Positions 49,534 to 60,104 of a stretch of 64,000 bases of DNA are shown here, piece by piece (position 1 is the stretch's first letter; every line of letters starts with the position of its first letter). Source of the DNA: Kineococcus aurantiacus (lineage in GTDB: Bacteria > Actinomycetota > Actinomycetes > Actinomycetales > Kineococcaceae); NCBI RefSeq assembly GCF_013409345.1, contig NZ_JACCBB010000001.1, positions 3,100,001-3,164,000 on the forward strand, written 5' to 3'. Under the pieces are notes generated by a model. That model saw nothing but the letters and a program-made list of their open reading frames with translations. It was not told the DNA's origin and did not search any database. Made by a program: the position numbers and the translations under genes.

Positions 49534-51441
49534 CCGGGTGGGGGTGGCGAGCGCGGGCAGGTCCCCGGGCCCGGCCGGGTCGTGCGCGGCGTCGTGCGCG
49601 GCGGCGAAGACCTCCGCGGCCGGCACCGGGCGGGCGAAGTGGAAGCCCTGCAGGACGTCGGCCCCGAGCTCGCGCACGAGCTCGGCGGTGGCGGCGTCCT
49701 CCACGCCCTCGGCGACGACCTCCATCGACAACCGGTGCGCGAGGTCGGCCAGGGCCCGGACGATGGCGGCGTCGACGGGGGCCTGCGCGGCGGCGGCGAC
49801 GAACGAGCGGTCGATCTTCAGCTCGTCGACCTCCAGCTGGCGCAGCATCGTCAGCGACGTGTAGCCGGTGCCGAAGTCGTCCAGGGAGACGCGCGCCCCG
49901 GCCGCGCGCAGGGCCGCCAGCACGGCACCCACGCCCTCGGGGTCGCCCAGCAGCGCGGTCTCGGTGACCTCCAGGGTCAGGACGCCGCGCCCCAGGCCGT
50001 TCTCGGCGATGGCCCGGCGCACCGCGTTGACCAGCGAGGCGTCGGCCAGCACGACGGCGGAGACGTTGACGGAGACCGTGACGTCGTGGCCGTCGGCGCG
50101 CCAGGCGGCGCACTGGGCGGCGGCGGTGCTCAGCACCCAGTGGGTCAGGCCCACGACGGCGTGGCTGCGCTCGGCCAGCGGGACGAACGCGCAGGGGTTC
50201 AGCAGCCCGTGCTCGGGGTGCTGCCAGCGGACCAGCGCCTCCACCCCGGTGGTGCGGCCGGTGCGGGCGTCCACGAGGCGCTGGTAGTGCACCCGCAGCT
50301 CGCCGTCGACCACCGCGGCGGGCAGCTCGGTGTGCAGGCGCAGCGCCTCGACGTCGACGGCGGCCGCGCCCTCGGCCACGGCCAGGCGCTGCTGCTCGTC
50401 GGCGGCGCGCACGGCCGCGACGTCGGCCAGCGCCAGCAGCTCGCCGACCTCCCGGCCGTGCTGGGGGGCGCAGGCCACGCCGATCGACACGTCGGGGCGC
50501 ACCCGCAGCCCCTGCCCGGGGCCGTCGGCGCGCAGCACGACGTGCTCGCGCAGCACCCGGTGCAGCACGGCCCCCTCGTCCAGACCCGTGCTGACGGGGT
50601 CGCCGGAACCGTCCAGCTCGACGGGGCGCACGACCGCCAGGGAGTCCAGGTCGAGGCGGGCGACGACGGCGCCGGGCAGCTCCCCGGCGCGGCGCGCGCA
50701 CTCGGCGAGGACCTCCTCGGCGGCGGCCGGGCCCAGCGCCAGCCGCAGGTCGCGCAGGTCGTCGAAGTGGACGACGCTCACCGTCAGCTCCTCGCCCAGC
50801 CCCTCGTCCCCGCGCAGGAGGCGGGCCGAGCTCTCCAGCAGGCCGGTGCGGTTGAGCAGCTCGGAGCTGACGTCGTGGCGGGCCCGGCGGGCGGCCAGGT
50901 GCAGCAGCGAGCGCACCCCCACGACGGGCAGGACGGTGACGGCGGGCAGCAGGGCCATCCAGCCGGGCACCTGCCCGGCGTGGCCGGAGGCGACGAGCGC
51001 GGCGGGCAGCAGCACGAACGGCAGGGCGGTGGCGGCCACGACGGCCCGCGTCGAGCGGAGGAAGGGGATGTGCGCCGCGGTCGCGGAGTACAGGGCGACG
51101 AGCACCCCCACCGCGGCGGAACCGTCGGCGCAGTAGACGGCCACCGAGGTCGACACGCAGGCGGAGACGATGGCGGTGCGCGGGCCCGGCAGGGGCCAGG
51201 ACGGGAACAGCAGCAGCCCCACGCCGCTGAGGAAGCCCAGCGCGGCGATGACGAGTATGAGCGTGCCGTGCACGCCGGTCCAGCCGGGCACCACCGCCAC
51301 GGAGGCGCTGATGAGGCTGGTGACCAGGTACTCCAGGGCCACCACGCGGCGGCTGAGGCCGCCGTCGCCGAGGTCGAGGGTCTGTTCGCGCTGCGGGTTC
51401 AACACCTTCTGGTACTCGGCTGTCCGGGTGGCGGTCTGCAT
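49531..51441 (-). CDS. c-di-GMP phosphodiesterase (EAL) with membrane sensor and degenerate GGDEF
   Basis: 636 aa. About five TM helices (residues 35-180) form a membrane input domain. A GGDEF-like domain follows (about 185-355), but its active site reads ARLDLDSLAVV instead of GGDEF, so cyclase activity is not expected. The EAL domain is intact: VEALVRWQHP (EAL at 401-403), SVNVSAVVLADA, LEVTETALLGD, LDDFGTGYTSL and EVVAEGVEDAAT. Predicted to degrade c-di-GMP. ATG start. Convergent with the manB transcript; separated from wecB by a strong hairpin. Confidence 0.92.
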   Translation of the reverse strand: MQTATRTAEYQKVLNPQREQTLDLGDGGLSRRVVALEYLVTSLISASVAVVPGWTGVHGTLILVIAALGFLSGVGLLLFPSWPLPGPRTAIVSACVSTSVAVYCADGSAAVGVLVALYSATAAHIPFLRSTRAVVAATALPFVLLPAALVASGHAGQVPGWMALLPAVTVLPVVGVRSLLHLAARRARHDVSSELLNRTGLLESSARLLRGDEGLGEELTVSVVHFDDLRDLRLALGPAAAEEVLAECARRAGELPGAVVARLDLDSLAVVRPVELDGSGDPVSTGLDEGAVLHRVLREHVVLRADGPGQGLRVRPDVSIGVACAPQHGREVGELLALADVAAVRAADEQQRLAVAEGAAAVDVEALRLHTELPAAVVDGELRVHYQRLVDARTGRTTGVEALVRWQHPEHGLLNPCAFVPLAERSHAVVGLTHWVLSTAAAQCAAWRADGHDVTVSVNVSAVVLADASLVNAVRRAIAENGLGRGVLTLEVTETALLGDPEGVGAVLAALRAAGARVSLDDFGTGYTSLTMLRQLEVDELKIDRSFVAAAAQAPVDAAIVRALADLAHRLSMEVVAEGVEDAATAELVRELGADVLQGFHFARPVPAAEVFAAAHDAAHDPAGPGDLPALATPTR

Positions 51442-51463
51442 GGGCCTACCGGGTGACGCCGGG

Positions 51464-51497
51464 GTCCCGCGCCCGCCGACGGCGGCGGGCGCGGGAC
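51464..51497 (-). terminator. Hairpin terminator after wecB
   Basis: 15-bp perfect stem (GTCCCGCGCCCGCCG and its complement) with loop ACGG, 4 bp beyond the wecB stop on the minus strand. It should end the exosortase-wecB transcript before the EAL gene. Confidence 0.75.
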
Positions 51498-51501
51498 GGC
51501 G

Positions 51502-52614
51502 TCAGACCGCCTGCAGCGCAGGCACCCCGCCGCGGGCCAGCGTCGCGATCCGCTGGGAGGCCAGGCCGTCGCCGTAGGGGCTGGGGGTGTCGGCCAACCG
51601 GGCGACGGCCTGCGGGGCCGTCATCCGCCGGGCGTGCGCCACGAGGTCCTCCGGCTCGCTGAGGACCGAGAACCCGGCGGCCACCGACTCCGGGCGCTCG
51701 GTGCTCGTGCGCACGACCACCAGCGGCTTCTTCAGCACGGTGACCTCCTCCTGCAGCCCCCCGGAGTCGGACACCAGCAGGGACGCCGAGCGGGTCAGGG
51801 CCAGGAACGTGCGGTAGTCCACCGGGGGCAGGACCCGCACGGTCGCGGGAACCGGCACGCCCCACGCGGTGAGCGCCTTGCGGGTCCGCGGGTGCAGCGG
51901 CAGTGCGACGGGGGCGCCCAGCTCGCCCAGGCCCGCCAGCAGGGTGCGCAGCCGCTGCGGGTCGTCGGTGTTCTCCGGGCGGTGCACCGTGGCGACCACG
52001 CCGCCCGGGGCCACGCCGAGCCCGGCCAGCAGGGCGGCGGTCTCCTCCGGCGAGGGGCACAGGGCCGTGACGGCCTCCACGACGGGGTTGCCGGTGACGA
52101 ACACCGACGTCGCCGGGACCGCCCCGTCGAGCAGGTTGCGGGCGTTCTCCGGGGTCGCGGCGCAGTGGACGTCGGCCAGCGCGGAGATCAGCAGCCGGTT
52201 CGTCTCCTCCGGCATCGCCCGGTCGTGGCTGCGCAGGCCGGCCTCGACGTGGACGACGGTGATCCCCAGGTAGTGCCCGGCCTGCGCGCCGGCGTTGGCG
52301 GTGTTGGTGTCGCCCTGCACCACGACCGCGCGCGGGCGCTGCCGGGTGAACCGGTCGGCGAGCCGGTCGACCATCCTGGCGACCTGCTGCGCGCGCGTGC
52401 CGCCGCCGACGCCGTCGACGGCGGGCGCCAGCGGCTCCAGCCCGCAGGAGCGGAAGACCGCGTCGGTCAGCTCGGGGTCGTAGTGCTGACCGGTGAACAC
52501 CCCGGCGCCGTCGGCGCCGAGGGCGTGCAGGACCGGGGCCTGCTTGATGATCTCCGGGCGGGTGCCGAACACGACGGCGACCTTCCCGGTGAGGTCGGTG
52601 CTCTCGTCAGCCAC
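51502..52614 (-). CDS. wecB: UDP-N-acetylglucosamine 2-epimerase (non-hydrolysing)
   Basis: 370 aa enzyme interconverting UDP-GlcNAc and UDP-ManNAc. VVFGTRPEIIKQAPVLHAL, VQGDTNTANAGA, VHVEAGLRSHDRAMPEETNR, LTRSASLLVSDSGGLQEEVT and KPLVVVRTSTERPE are all conserved. Length is standard. GTG start overlaps the anchored-protein stop by 8 bp. Its place at the end of the exosortase operon suggests it supplies ManNAc-type sugar for glycosylating the surface protein encoded there. Confidence 0.94.
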   Translation of the reverse strand: MADESTDLTGKVAVVFGTRPEIIKQAPVLHALGADGAGVFTGQHYDPELTDAVFRSCGLEPLAPAVDGVGGGTRAQQVARMVDRLADRFTRQRPRAVVVQGDTNTANAGAQAGHYLGITVVHVEAGLRSHDRAMPEETNRLLISALADVHCAATPENARNLLDGAVPATSVFVTGNPVVEAVTALCPSPEETAALLAGLGVAPGGVVATVHRPENTDDPQRLRTLLAGLGELGAPVALPLHPRTRKALTAWGVPVPATVRVLPPVDYRTFLALTRSASLLVSDSGGLQEEVTVLKKPLVVVRTSTERPESVAAGFSVLSEPEDLVAHARRMTAPQAVARLADTPSPYGDGLASQRIATLARGGVPALQAV

Positions 52615-53461
52615 GGCGGGTGCTCCTCGAGGTCAGGGCGTGCAGGACGGGACGGCGGAAGCGCAGGCCGACGGCGACCAGCGCGGCCGCGCTCAGCGGC
52701 AGGGCGGGCCCGGGCAGGGCGTTCGCGGGGACGGTCTTCGCGTTGGCGCCGCAGGTGACGGTGCCGATGGTCAGGGCGGTCAGGTCGGCGGCCAGGCTGA
52801 CCTTGAGGGCCGACGTGCGGACGCTGCCGGCGCCGCTCGGGACGTCCGTGCTGCGCAGGCCGAGGGTGGCCAGGGTCAGCCCGGTGAGCGGCGCCTTGAC
52901 CGTCAGCGTCGTGCCGGCCGCCGGGTTGGTGCCGAGCGACCCACCGGCGACGGTCCCGCCGGTGACCGAGGCGTTGACGAGCTTGACGCCCTCGGTGGTG
53001 GTGCCGTCGGACCTGGCCGTGCACGTGGCCAGGACCGCGTCCGCCTTGAGGGTCGCGCTGCCCAGCGCGATGACCACCTGGCCCGTGCCGCCGGACGGCA
53101 CGCAGGTCCCGTCGGCCCCGACCGAGATGGATCCGTTGGGCGCGACCAGCCCGGCGCAGGCCGCGGAGAAACCGGTGTCGAGGGCGACCGCCTGCTGGAC
53201 CAGGGCGCCGGCCTGGACGACGTTCTGCGTGCCCAGGACGGACAGCAGCGGGGTGGTGTTCCCCGTGGTGCTCGCACCGGACGTCGCGGTGACGGTGCCG
53301 CTGCCCGTGGACAGGACCGCGGTGAACTTCAGCGCGTTCGCCGTGGCGACCGAGGTGTCGGCCGCGGCCGGGCCCGCCGTCGCCAGCACGAGGGCGGCGG
53401 CGCCCGCGCAACCGGCCGTGAGCAGCCGCCTCCGGGGGCGGCGGGGTGTGGTCTCGTCCAT
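52607..53461 (-). CDS. Secreted surface protein with tripartite C-terminal anchor (choice-of-anchor type)
   Basis: 284 aa exported protein. The basic N-terminus (PRRPRRRLLTAG) and hydrophobic core end at a likely AAA-DT cleavage site. The mature part is Thr/Ser/Ala/Gly-rich with few charges and several Cys, resembling choice-of-anchor P type repeats. The C-terminus shows a sorting layout: NALPGP motif, hydrophobic LPLSAAALVAVGLRF, then a basic tail (RRPVLHALTSRSTRRG). It is encoded beside an exosortase and a GT2, so it is the probable substrate. Many Thr/Ser could be glycosylated. Confidence 0.78.
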   Translation of the reverse strand: MDETTPRRPRRRLLTAGCAGAAALVLATAGPAAADTSVATANALKFTAVLSTGSGTVTATSGASTTGNTTPLLSVLGTQNVVQAGALVQQAVALDTGFSAACAGLVAPNGSISVGADGTCVPSGGTGQVVIALGSATLKADAVLATCTARSDGTTTEGVKLVNASVTGGTVAGGSLGTNPAAGTTLTVKAPLTGLTLATLGLRSTDVPSGAGSVRTSALKVSLAADLTALTIGTVTCGANAKTVPANALPGPALPLSAAALVAVGLRFRRPVLHALTSRSTRRG

Positions 53462-53470
53462 GTCGGCTCC

Positions 53471-54874
53471 TCAGCTGCTCGGGACGGGGGTGGGGACGGG
53501 GGTTCCGGCGACGGGCCGGTCGTTGGCCCGGGCGGTCTTGTGCCACTCGGTGTGGCCCTTGAGGACGCGGAACAGCGCGCGCCAGGCGCAGATCTGCAGC
53601 AGGTAGCCGTAGCCGATGTTCGCCACGGCCATCCACAGCGCACCGCGGCGGGTGACGAACGTCCCGCAGTGGGTCCGGTAGAAGAAACCCCACAGCGCGT
53701 GGGGCAGGACCCCGAACAGCAGGCCCAGCGGGATGAGGCCCCAGGCCCCGGCCAGCAGCCACTGGTCCGCGCCCTGCGGGTCGTGGAACGCGTACCAGAG
53801 CATGACGATCGTGGTGAGCGGGAACACGACGCTGCCGAAGACCTGCGAGAACGGCACCCACATGTAGTGCGCGATCTCCAGCGCCCCGGGGATCGAGATG
53901 CGCTCGGAGTTCAGGACGCCCCACAGGTAGCGCAGGCACTGGATGTTCCCCTGCGACCAGCGGGTCCGCTGCCGCAGCAGGGGTTTCACCTTGCTCAACC
54001 CGTCCTGCGCGACGAACGTGTCGTGGCAGTACTCGGTGCGGTGACCGGACAGCAGCACGTGCAGGCCGAGTTCGAAGTCCTCCAGCAGCGCACCGTGCCA
54101 CGGGGTCCCGTGTTCGCGGGCGACGTCGTCGAGGGCGGTGAGCCGGGTGAACTGCCCGTTGCCGCCCATCGCGACGCTGCCGGTGCGCCGGCGCAGGAAC
54201 TGCATCGCGGCGATGGGGCCGGCGAACTCCAGGTCCTGCAGGCGCACCAGGATGTGGTCGCCCTTCGTGCGGGCCCGGGAACCGACGAGCCGGTCCAGGT
54301 CGGTGCCGACGAGCGCGTCGACGTCCTCGGTGATGCGCACCTGCACCTGGACCGCGCCGACGGTCGGGTCCCCGAACAGCGTCGGGCCGGCGATCACGTC
54401 GGGGCAGAACTGCTCCAGGCGCCCGTCGGCGTCGACGACGCCGACGACCACCCGGGAGCGGTCGGCCCCCTCGGGCAGTTCCGCGCAGATCCGCCGGTAG
54501 GCGTCGTTCAGGGCGTCGCCCTTGCCCTTGCGGGCCTCGGGGGGTCGGCGGCTGACGACGCGGACCTTCTCGTGCCGGGTCGCCAGCCAGGTGATCAGCT
54601 CGTGGGTGTGGTCGCGGGAGTCGTCGTCGATGCACCACACGGTCGCCTCGGGGAACGTGTCCAGCAGGTGCTGGACGGTGCCGACGATGACCGTCTCCTC
54701 GTTCAGGCAGGGGATGAGGACGTGCCAGTCGAAGTCGGCCCGGTCACCGAGCTCCACCTCGCGGTGGCGCAGGAACGGGCGCAGGACGACGATCACGTAG
54801 CTGAGGAACAGCACGCACAGCACGAAGGCCGCGGTGTTCAGCAGGGCGAGGCCGAGGTGGACGCTGCTACCCAC
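53471..54874 (-). CDS. Processive family 2 glycosyltransferase
   Basis: 467 aa membrane glycosyltransferase. An N-terminal TM precedes the GT-A domain: HVLIPCLNEETVIVGTVQHL, WCIDDDSRDHTHEL, GVVDADGRLEQFCPDVI, and the acceptor motif EDFELGLHVLLSGH. The Q-x-x-R-W signature (RQRTRWSQGN) marks a processive-type enzyme. Several TM helices follow. The GTG start overlaps the exosortase stop by 8 bp. Probably glycosylates the neighbouring surface protein or makes the lipid-linked sugar for it. Confidence 0.88.
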   Translation of the reverse strand: MGSSVHLGLALLNTAAFVLCVLFLSYVIVVLRPFLRHREVELGDRADFDWHVLIPCLNEETVIVGTVQHLLDTFPEATVWCIDDDSRDHTHELITWLATRHEKVRVVSRRPPEARKGKGDALNDAYRRICAELPEGADRSRVVVGVVDADGRLEQFCPDVIAGPTLFGDPTVGAVQVQVRITEDVDALVGTDLDRLVGSRARTKGDHILVRLQDLEFAGPIAAMQFLRRRTGSVAMGGNGQFTRLTALDDVAREHGTPWHGALLEDFELGLHVLLSGHRTEYCHDTFVAQDGLSKVKPLLRQRTRWSQGNIQCLRYLWGVLNSERISIPGALEIAHYMWVPFSQVFGSVVFPLTTIVMLWYAFHDPQGADQWLLAGAWGLIPLGLLFGVLPHALWGFFYRTHCGTFVTRRGALWMAVANIGYGYLLQICAWRALFRVLKGHTEWHKTARANDRPVAGTPVPTPVPSS

Positions 54875-55433
54875 GGCGCACCACCTGCGCCCCGCGGGTC
54901 AGCAGCACGAGGAACGTCAGCCCGCCCAGGACGATCCCGACGGTGCTGACGACGGAACCGCCGAGGACGTGGGTGGCGCCGTACCCGCGTTCCAGCCCCC
55001 AGAGGTGGATGCCGGAGGCGATGGTCAGCAGCCGCAGCTGGTTGACGGCCGCCACGACGAGGGCGGCGAAACCCAGCGCGCCGAGGGTGACGACGGCCGG
55101 CATCCGGCGCACCGGCAGCAGCAGCGCGGCGACGGCCACGAACGGGACGAGCAGCACGACGGCGCTGCACCCGATGGTCACGGTGTGCCCGACGAGCAGC
55201 CCGTCGACGCGGTAGAGGGTGTTGTCCGCCACGCACCGGGCGCCGCTGTCCCACGCGGTCCGCACCAGCAGCGCCGACGCGCACGCCTCGGCGTGCCGGA
55301 CGGCGCGGTCGTGGGTGAGCAGGACCACCGTGGCCACCAGCAGCCCCGCGGTGAGGGCGCAGCGGACCGGGCCGACCTGGCGCAGGACGCCGGCGAACCG
55401 CACGGCGCGCGGCGCGGGCGCGGCGGCGCTCAC
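54867..55433 (-). CDS. Exosortase/archaeosortase family transpeptidase (actinobacterial)
   Basis: 188 aa membrane protein with about 4-5 TM helices and the three invariant exosortase residues: Cys89 in VTIGCSAVVLLVPF, Arg134 in AAVNQLRLLTIA and His155 in YGATHVLGG. It would cleave the C-terminal anchor of the adjacent secreted protein and transfer it to a lipid or wall acceptor. It is shorter than proteobacterial EpsH (about 300 aa) but near the size of compact actinobacterial and archaeal forms. I think it belongs to the subfamily some annotations call exosortase P; I could not verify this. GTG start overlaps the upstream stop (GTGA). Confidence 0.82.
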   Translation of the reverse strand: MSAAAPAPRAVRFAGVLRQVGPVRCALTAGLLVATVVLLTHDRAVRHAEACASALLVRTAWDSGARCVADNTLYRVDGLLVGHTVTIGCSAVVLLVPFVAVAALLLPVRRMPAVVTLGALGFAALVVAAVNQLRLLTIASGIHLWGLERGYGATHVLGGSVVSTVGIVLGGLTFLVLLTRGAQVVRRG

Positions 55434-56422
55434 GAGCCGTCCCCGTCGCGGCGGGCCCGGTACAGGCGCTGCTCGGCCAGGGTCCAGACCGCGCTGAGGT
55501 CCTGGGCCTCCCCGGAGGCGGCCCAGGCGCCGGTGGCCTCGAAGCCCGCGGCGCGCAGCGTCGTGGTGACCTCGTGCGCGGTCGCCTCGACCTCGTCGGG
55601 TTCGACGTCGGGCAGGATCGCGCCGAACTGCCGGGCGGTGAGGCGGGACACGGTGGCCCCGGGCAGCGCCCGCACGACGGTCTCGGTGGCCTTCTGCAGC
55701 CGGGTGGAGGAGCGGACGCGGCCGATGTCGACGACGAGCAGGGCGACCGGCAGGCCGCGTTCGGCGGTGCGCCGGTCCTCCTGCTGCAGCAGCGCGCCCC
55801 AGCCGACGCGGCTGGACAGCGCGGTGACCTTGTCGGTGGCGTCGCGACGCACCGCGAGCCGCTCCGCCTCGCGCTGGGCGTCGTCGGCGGCGACCTCGGC
55901 GGCCAGGGCCTGGGTGAGGAGCTCGGCGAAGGCGCCCATGAGCGCCTCCAGGCCCGGGACGGGGACCGTGCCGGGCCGCGAGCTCCACCCGGCCATCGCC
56001 CCGAGCAGGCGACCGCTGTCGTCGCGCAGCGCGGCGCCGGCGTAGGCGGTCATCCGCAGCGCGATGGCCGAGGGGGCCCGCACGTAGTTGGGGACCAGGG
56101 TGATGTCGGGCGCCACGGCCGGGCCCAGGCCGTTGGCCATGCGCCGGCACACGGTGTCCGACCAGGGGATGCGCCGGCCCACGAGCACGCCGGTGGCCTC
56201 GTCGGAGACCGCCAGCGGCAGCATCGCGGCGCCGTCCAGGCGGCCCAGGTACCAGGTGTCCAGGCCGCTGGTGACGGCCAGGGCCTCGACGACCTGGCGG
56301 GCGCTGCGGCGCAGCGAGGTGTCCGTCACGCCCTGGGCGGCGGGCGGGCGGGCGACGGTGCGCAGCACCGCCGTCTGCGGGGAGGGGACGGCGCTTCGGG
56401 CCGCCAGCTGGACGAGACTCAC
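55430..56422 (-). CDS. GAF-domain protein with degenerate GGDEF-like C-terminus
   Basis: 330 aa soluble protein heading the exosortase operon. A GAF domain spans about residues 40-175 (RRIPWSDTVCRRMANG, VPNYVRAPSAIALRMTAYAG, LLGAMAGWSSRP). A GGDEF-like fold follows (about 185-320: ATDKVTALSSRVGWGALLQQ, VALLVVDIGRVRSSTRL), but the active-site loop reads LTARQFGAIL, so it cannot make c-di-GMP. It may be a ligand or c-di-GMP sensor controlling surface protein export. The GTG at 56422 is the first in-frame start after the divergent promoter. Divergent from a degenerate sensor kinase. Confidence 0.8.
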   Translation of the reverse strand: MSLVQLAARSAVPSPQTAVLRTVARPPAAQGVTDTSLRRSARQVVEALAVTSGLDTWYLGRLDGAAMLPLAVSDEATGVLVGRRIPWSDTVCRRMANGLGPAVAPDITLVPNYVRAPSAIALRMTAYAGAALRDDSGRLLGAMAGWSSRPGTVPVPGLEALMGAFAELLTQALAAEVAADDAQREAERLAVRRDATDKVTALSSRVGWGALLQQEDRRTAERGLPVALLVVDIGRVRSSTRLQKATETVVRALPGATVSRLTARQFGAILPDVEPDEVEATAHEVTTTLRAAGFEATGAWAASGEAQDLSAVWTLAEQRLYRARRDGDGS

Positions 56423-56474
56423 GGGAAGGACATCGGCCGCCGCCCCGGACGGGTCGATGGGCCGAACGAGTACT

Positions 56475-56500
56475 AGGCAATGCCTCCAACTAGCTAGTTG
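56475..56500. promoter_or_regulatory. Two adjacent palindromes in the exosortase-operon divergent promoter
   Basis: AGGCA-A-TGCCT (56475-56485) is followed directly by the perfect 14-bp palindrome CAACTAGCTAGTTG (56487-56500). This AT-rich island in the roughly 120-bp gap between the GAF and sensor-kinase genes is a good candidate for regulator binding on both sides. Confidence 0.55.
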
Positions 56501-56542
56501 ATCCCGGTGCAGGGGGCGGGTCCCGCTGCCGATGAGCAGGGG

Positions 56543-58423
56543 GTGAGCACTCCGTCCCCCCGAGCCGCCGAGCCCGTGCGCCGCCGCACCCTCACCCGCC
56601 GCGTCGCCGTCCTGGGCCTGCCCCTCGTCCTCCTCGTGAGCGGCCTGGGGACCAGCGCCGGCGTGAGCGCGGCGCTGCGCGACTACGGCGTCCGGCAGGC
56701 CGAGGAGGCCAGCCGCCAGCTCGCCGGGGACGAGGCCGCCTCGCTCGGCGACGCGGTGCGCGACTACACCCACGCGGTCGGCGCCCTGGCGAAGACCGTC
56801 GGCGGTCAGCCCGTGGTCACCGACGACGTCTTCCAGGACCTCACGGCCACGATGACCTCGCTGCCCGGGCTCGCCAACCTCACCTACACGGTCCCCGTGC
56901 CCGACGACCCGGGAGCTGTCGCGCGGGCGCAGGAGGAGCTGCGCGCCCAGCTGGGCACCCGGCTCACGCTCGCCCCGCGGCCGTCGCCGGCCGGTGAGCA
57001 CCGCTTCATCGTCAGCTACCGCGGGATCGACACCGTCGGCACCTCCCTGGGCGCCGACGCGGCCGCCGTCCCGCAGCTCGCCGAGGCGGCGACGGCGGCG
57101 CGCGGCTTCGGTGCCGTGACGGTCACCGCCCCCTACGTGCTGCTCGCGGACCGCTCCCGCCCGGTGCAGGAGCAGCAGCAGTCCGTCGTGTTCACCGCCC
57201 CCGTCACCGGCGGCCCCGGCCAGGCCGACGAGGGCACCTTCCGCGGCTGGGTCTCGGCCTCCTTCCGCACCGGCAACGTCCTGGAGGCGACCGCCGCCCG
57301 GCGCACCTCCGTCTCGGCGGGCCTGAAGCTGTGGGACGTCACCGACCCGGCGGCGCCGCTGCTCATGACGGAGGTCGAGGCCGACTCGGCGCTGTCCCCC
57401 GAGTCGGTGACCGCCGACGTCGTGGCCGGGTCCCGGCGGTGGCGGCTGGAGGTGACGCCGACGCTGGCCGCCCACGCCGCCGACGTCGGCCGGGCCCCGC
57501 TCGTCGCCCTCGTCGGCGGCAGCGTGCTGTCCCTGCTGCTGGCCGCGCTGCTGTTCTCCGTGACCTCCGGCCGCGAGCGCGCCCAGCGCAAGGTCGAGCA
57601 GGCCACCGTGGACCTCGCCGACGAGGTCGCCTCGCGCCGCCGCAGCGAGGAGGCCCTGCGGACCCGCGAGTCCGAGCTCGGCGCCTACACCACGGTCGTC
57701 GCCGACCGGCTGCGGCTGCCGCTGTCGCAGCTGTCCGCCCTGACCGACGCGGCGCGCGAGACCGGGCCGGCGACGGGGGCGGACTGGCTCGGCCGCCTCG
57801 ACGCCGCCGACCGCCGCCTGGACCGCGCGCGCCGGCTCGTGGACGACCTGCTGCTGTACGCGCAGGTCAGCGAGATGGCCCTCACCGAACGCGCCGTGGA
57901 CCTGTTCGCCACCGGCACGCTGGTCGCCGACGAGCAGGAGGCCCTCACCGCCCACCTGCCCGAGGACCTGCGGCCGCGCATCGAGGTCGGCCCCCTGCCC
58001 GAGGTCGTGGGGGAGCCGTGGCTGCTGCACCAGCTGCTCGCGCGCCTGGTGGACAACGCGGTCGTCCACGCCCCCCACGGGCAGCCGGCCCTCGTCACCC
58101 TCGGCGCGGAGCTGACCGGGTCCCGGTTCCGCGGGGAGGTCTGGCGCGTGGAGGTCCGCGACCGCGGCCTGGGCGTGCCCTCCGACCGCCGCGCCAGCGT
58201 CTTCGAGCCCTTCGCCGGCGAGGCCGCCGACGTGGAGCTGGGCGGCAACCACCTGAGCCTGGCCCTGTGCCGGCGCATCGCCCTGCGCCTGGGCGGGGAC
58301 ATCGGCCTGGACGACGACCCGCGCGGCGGCAGCGTCTTCTGGTTCACCCTGCCGGTGCGCAGCACCCAGGGGATGACCGTCGCCCCGTCCGTCGCGGCCC
58401 CGCCGGTGCCCGCCCTCACCTGA
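56543..58423 (+). CDS. CHASE-type sensor histidine-kinase-like protein, phosphoacceptor His missing
   Basis: 626 aa membrane protein. TM1 ([20 protein letters not shown]), an extracytoplasmic CHASE-like domain (about residues 50-290) and TM2 ([20 protein letters not shown]) lead through a coiled coil to a kinase-like core. The H-box aligns as [12 protein letters not shown] where SHDLRTPL is expected, so the His is Asp. The N-box ([14 protein letters not shown]) and DRGLG are present, but the G2 loop is altered (GGNHLSLAL). Probably a pseudokinase that signals by conformation or partner binding. GTG 56543 chosen (GCAGGGG upstream). Confidence 0.8.
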   Translation: MSTPSPRAAEPVRRRTLTRRVAVLGLPLVLLVSGLGTSAGVSAALRDYGVRQAEEASRQLAGDEAASLGDAVRDYTHAVGALAKTVGGQPVVTDDVFQDLTATMTSLPGLANLTYTVPVPDDPGAVARAQEELRAQLGTRLTLAPRPSPAGEHRFIVSYRGIDTVGTSLGADAAAVPQLAEAATAARGFGAVTVTAPYVLLADRSRPVQEQQQSVVFTAPVTGGPGQADEGTFRGWVSASFRTGNVLEATAARRTSVSAGLKLWDVTDPAAPLLMTEVEADSALSPESVTADVVAGSRRWRLEVTPTLAAHAADVGRAPLVALVGGSVLSLLLAALLFSVTSGRERAQRKVEQATVDLADEVASRRRSEEALRTRESELGAYTTVVADRLRLPLSQLSALTDAARETGPATGADWLGRLDAADRRLDRARRLVDDLLLYAQVSEMALTERAVDLFATGTLVADEQEALTAHLPEDLRPRIEVGPLPEVVGEPWLLHQLLARLVDNAVVHAPHGQPALVTLGAELTGSRFRGEVWRVEVRDRGLGVPSDRRASVFEPFAGEAADVELGGNHLSLALCRRIALRLGGDIGLDDDPRGGSVFWFTLPVRSTQGMTVAPSVAAPPVPALT

Positions 58424-58574
58424 GGGCGCGCCCGGCCCCACCGGGCGGCGCCGGGAGCGCGGCGGGGGTGGCGGGGGACCGCGTACCCTGGAAGGTGCTC
58501 CGGCGTGCGGTGATGCCGCGAGGGGCCCAGAGGGGCTGCGCCGGGAACGTCACGAACCGCACGAGAGGACTTCC

Positions 58575-60038
<1,464 letters not shown>

Positions 60039-60050
60039 CCCGCCCGGCCG

Positions 60051-60079
60051 CGCCCGGCACCCCCTCGGGGTGCCGGGCG
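60051..60079 (+). terminator. Hairpin terminator after ahcY
   Basis: 13-bp perfect stem (60051-60063 / 60067-60079, CGCCCGGCACCCC with its complement) and loop CTC, beginning 13 bp after the stop. The stem is extremely stable, with no U-run. Confidence 0.8.
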
Positions 60080-60104
60080 TCGTCGTCCCTGCTGGACTGC
60101 CGGG

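Noticed and set aside
32213-51441. GGDEF and EAL genes as one operon or system
   Set aside because: They are 16 kb apart on opposite strands; a functional link is possible but not shown by position.
58424-58574. SAH riboswitch before ahcY
   Set aside because: The leader is GC-rich and structured, but I could not match the conserved SAH-aptamer core.
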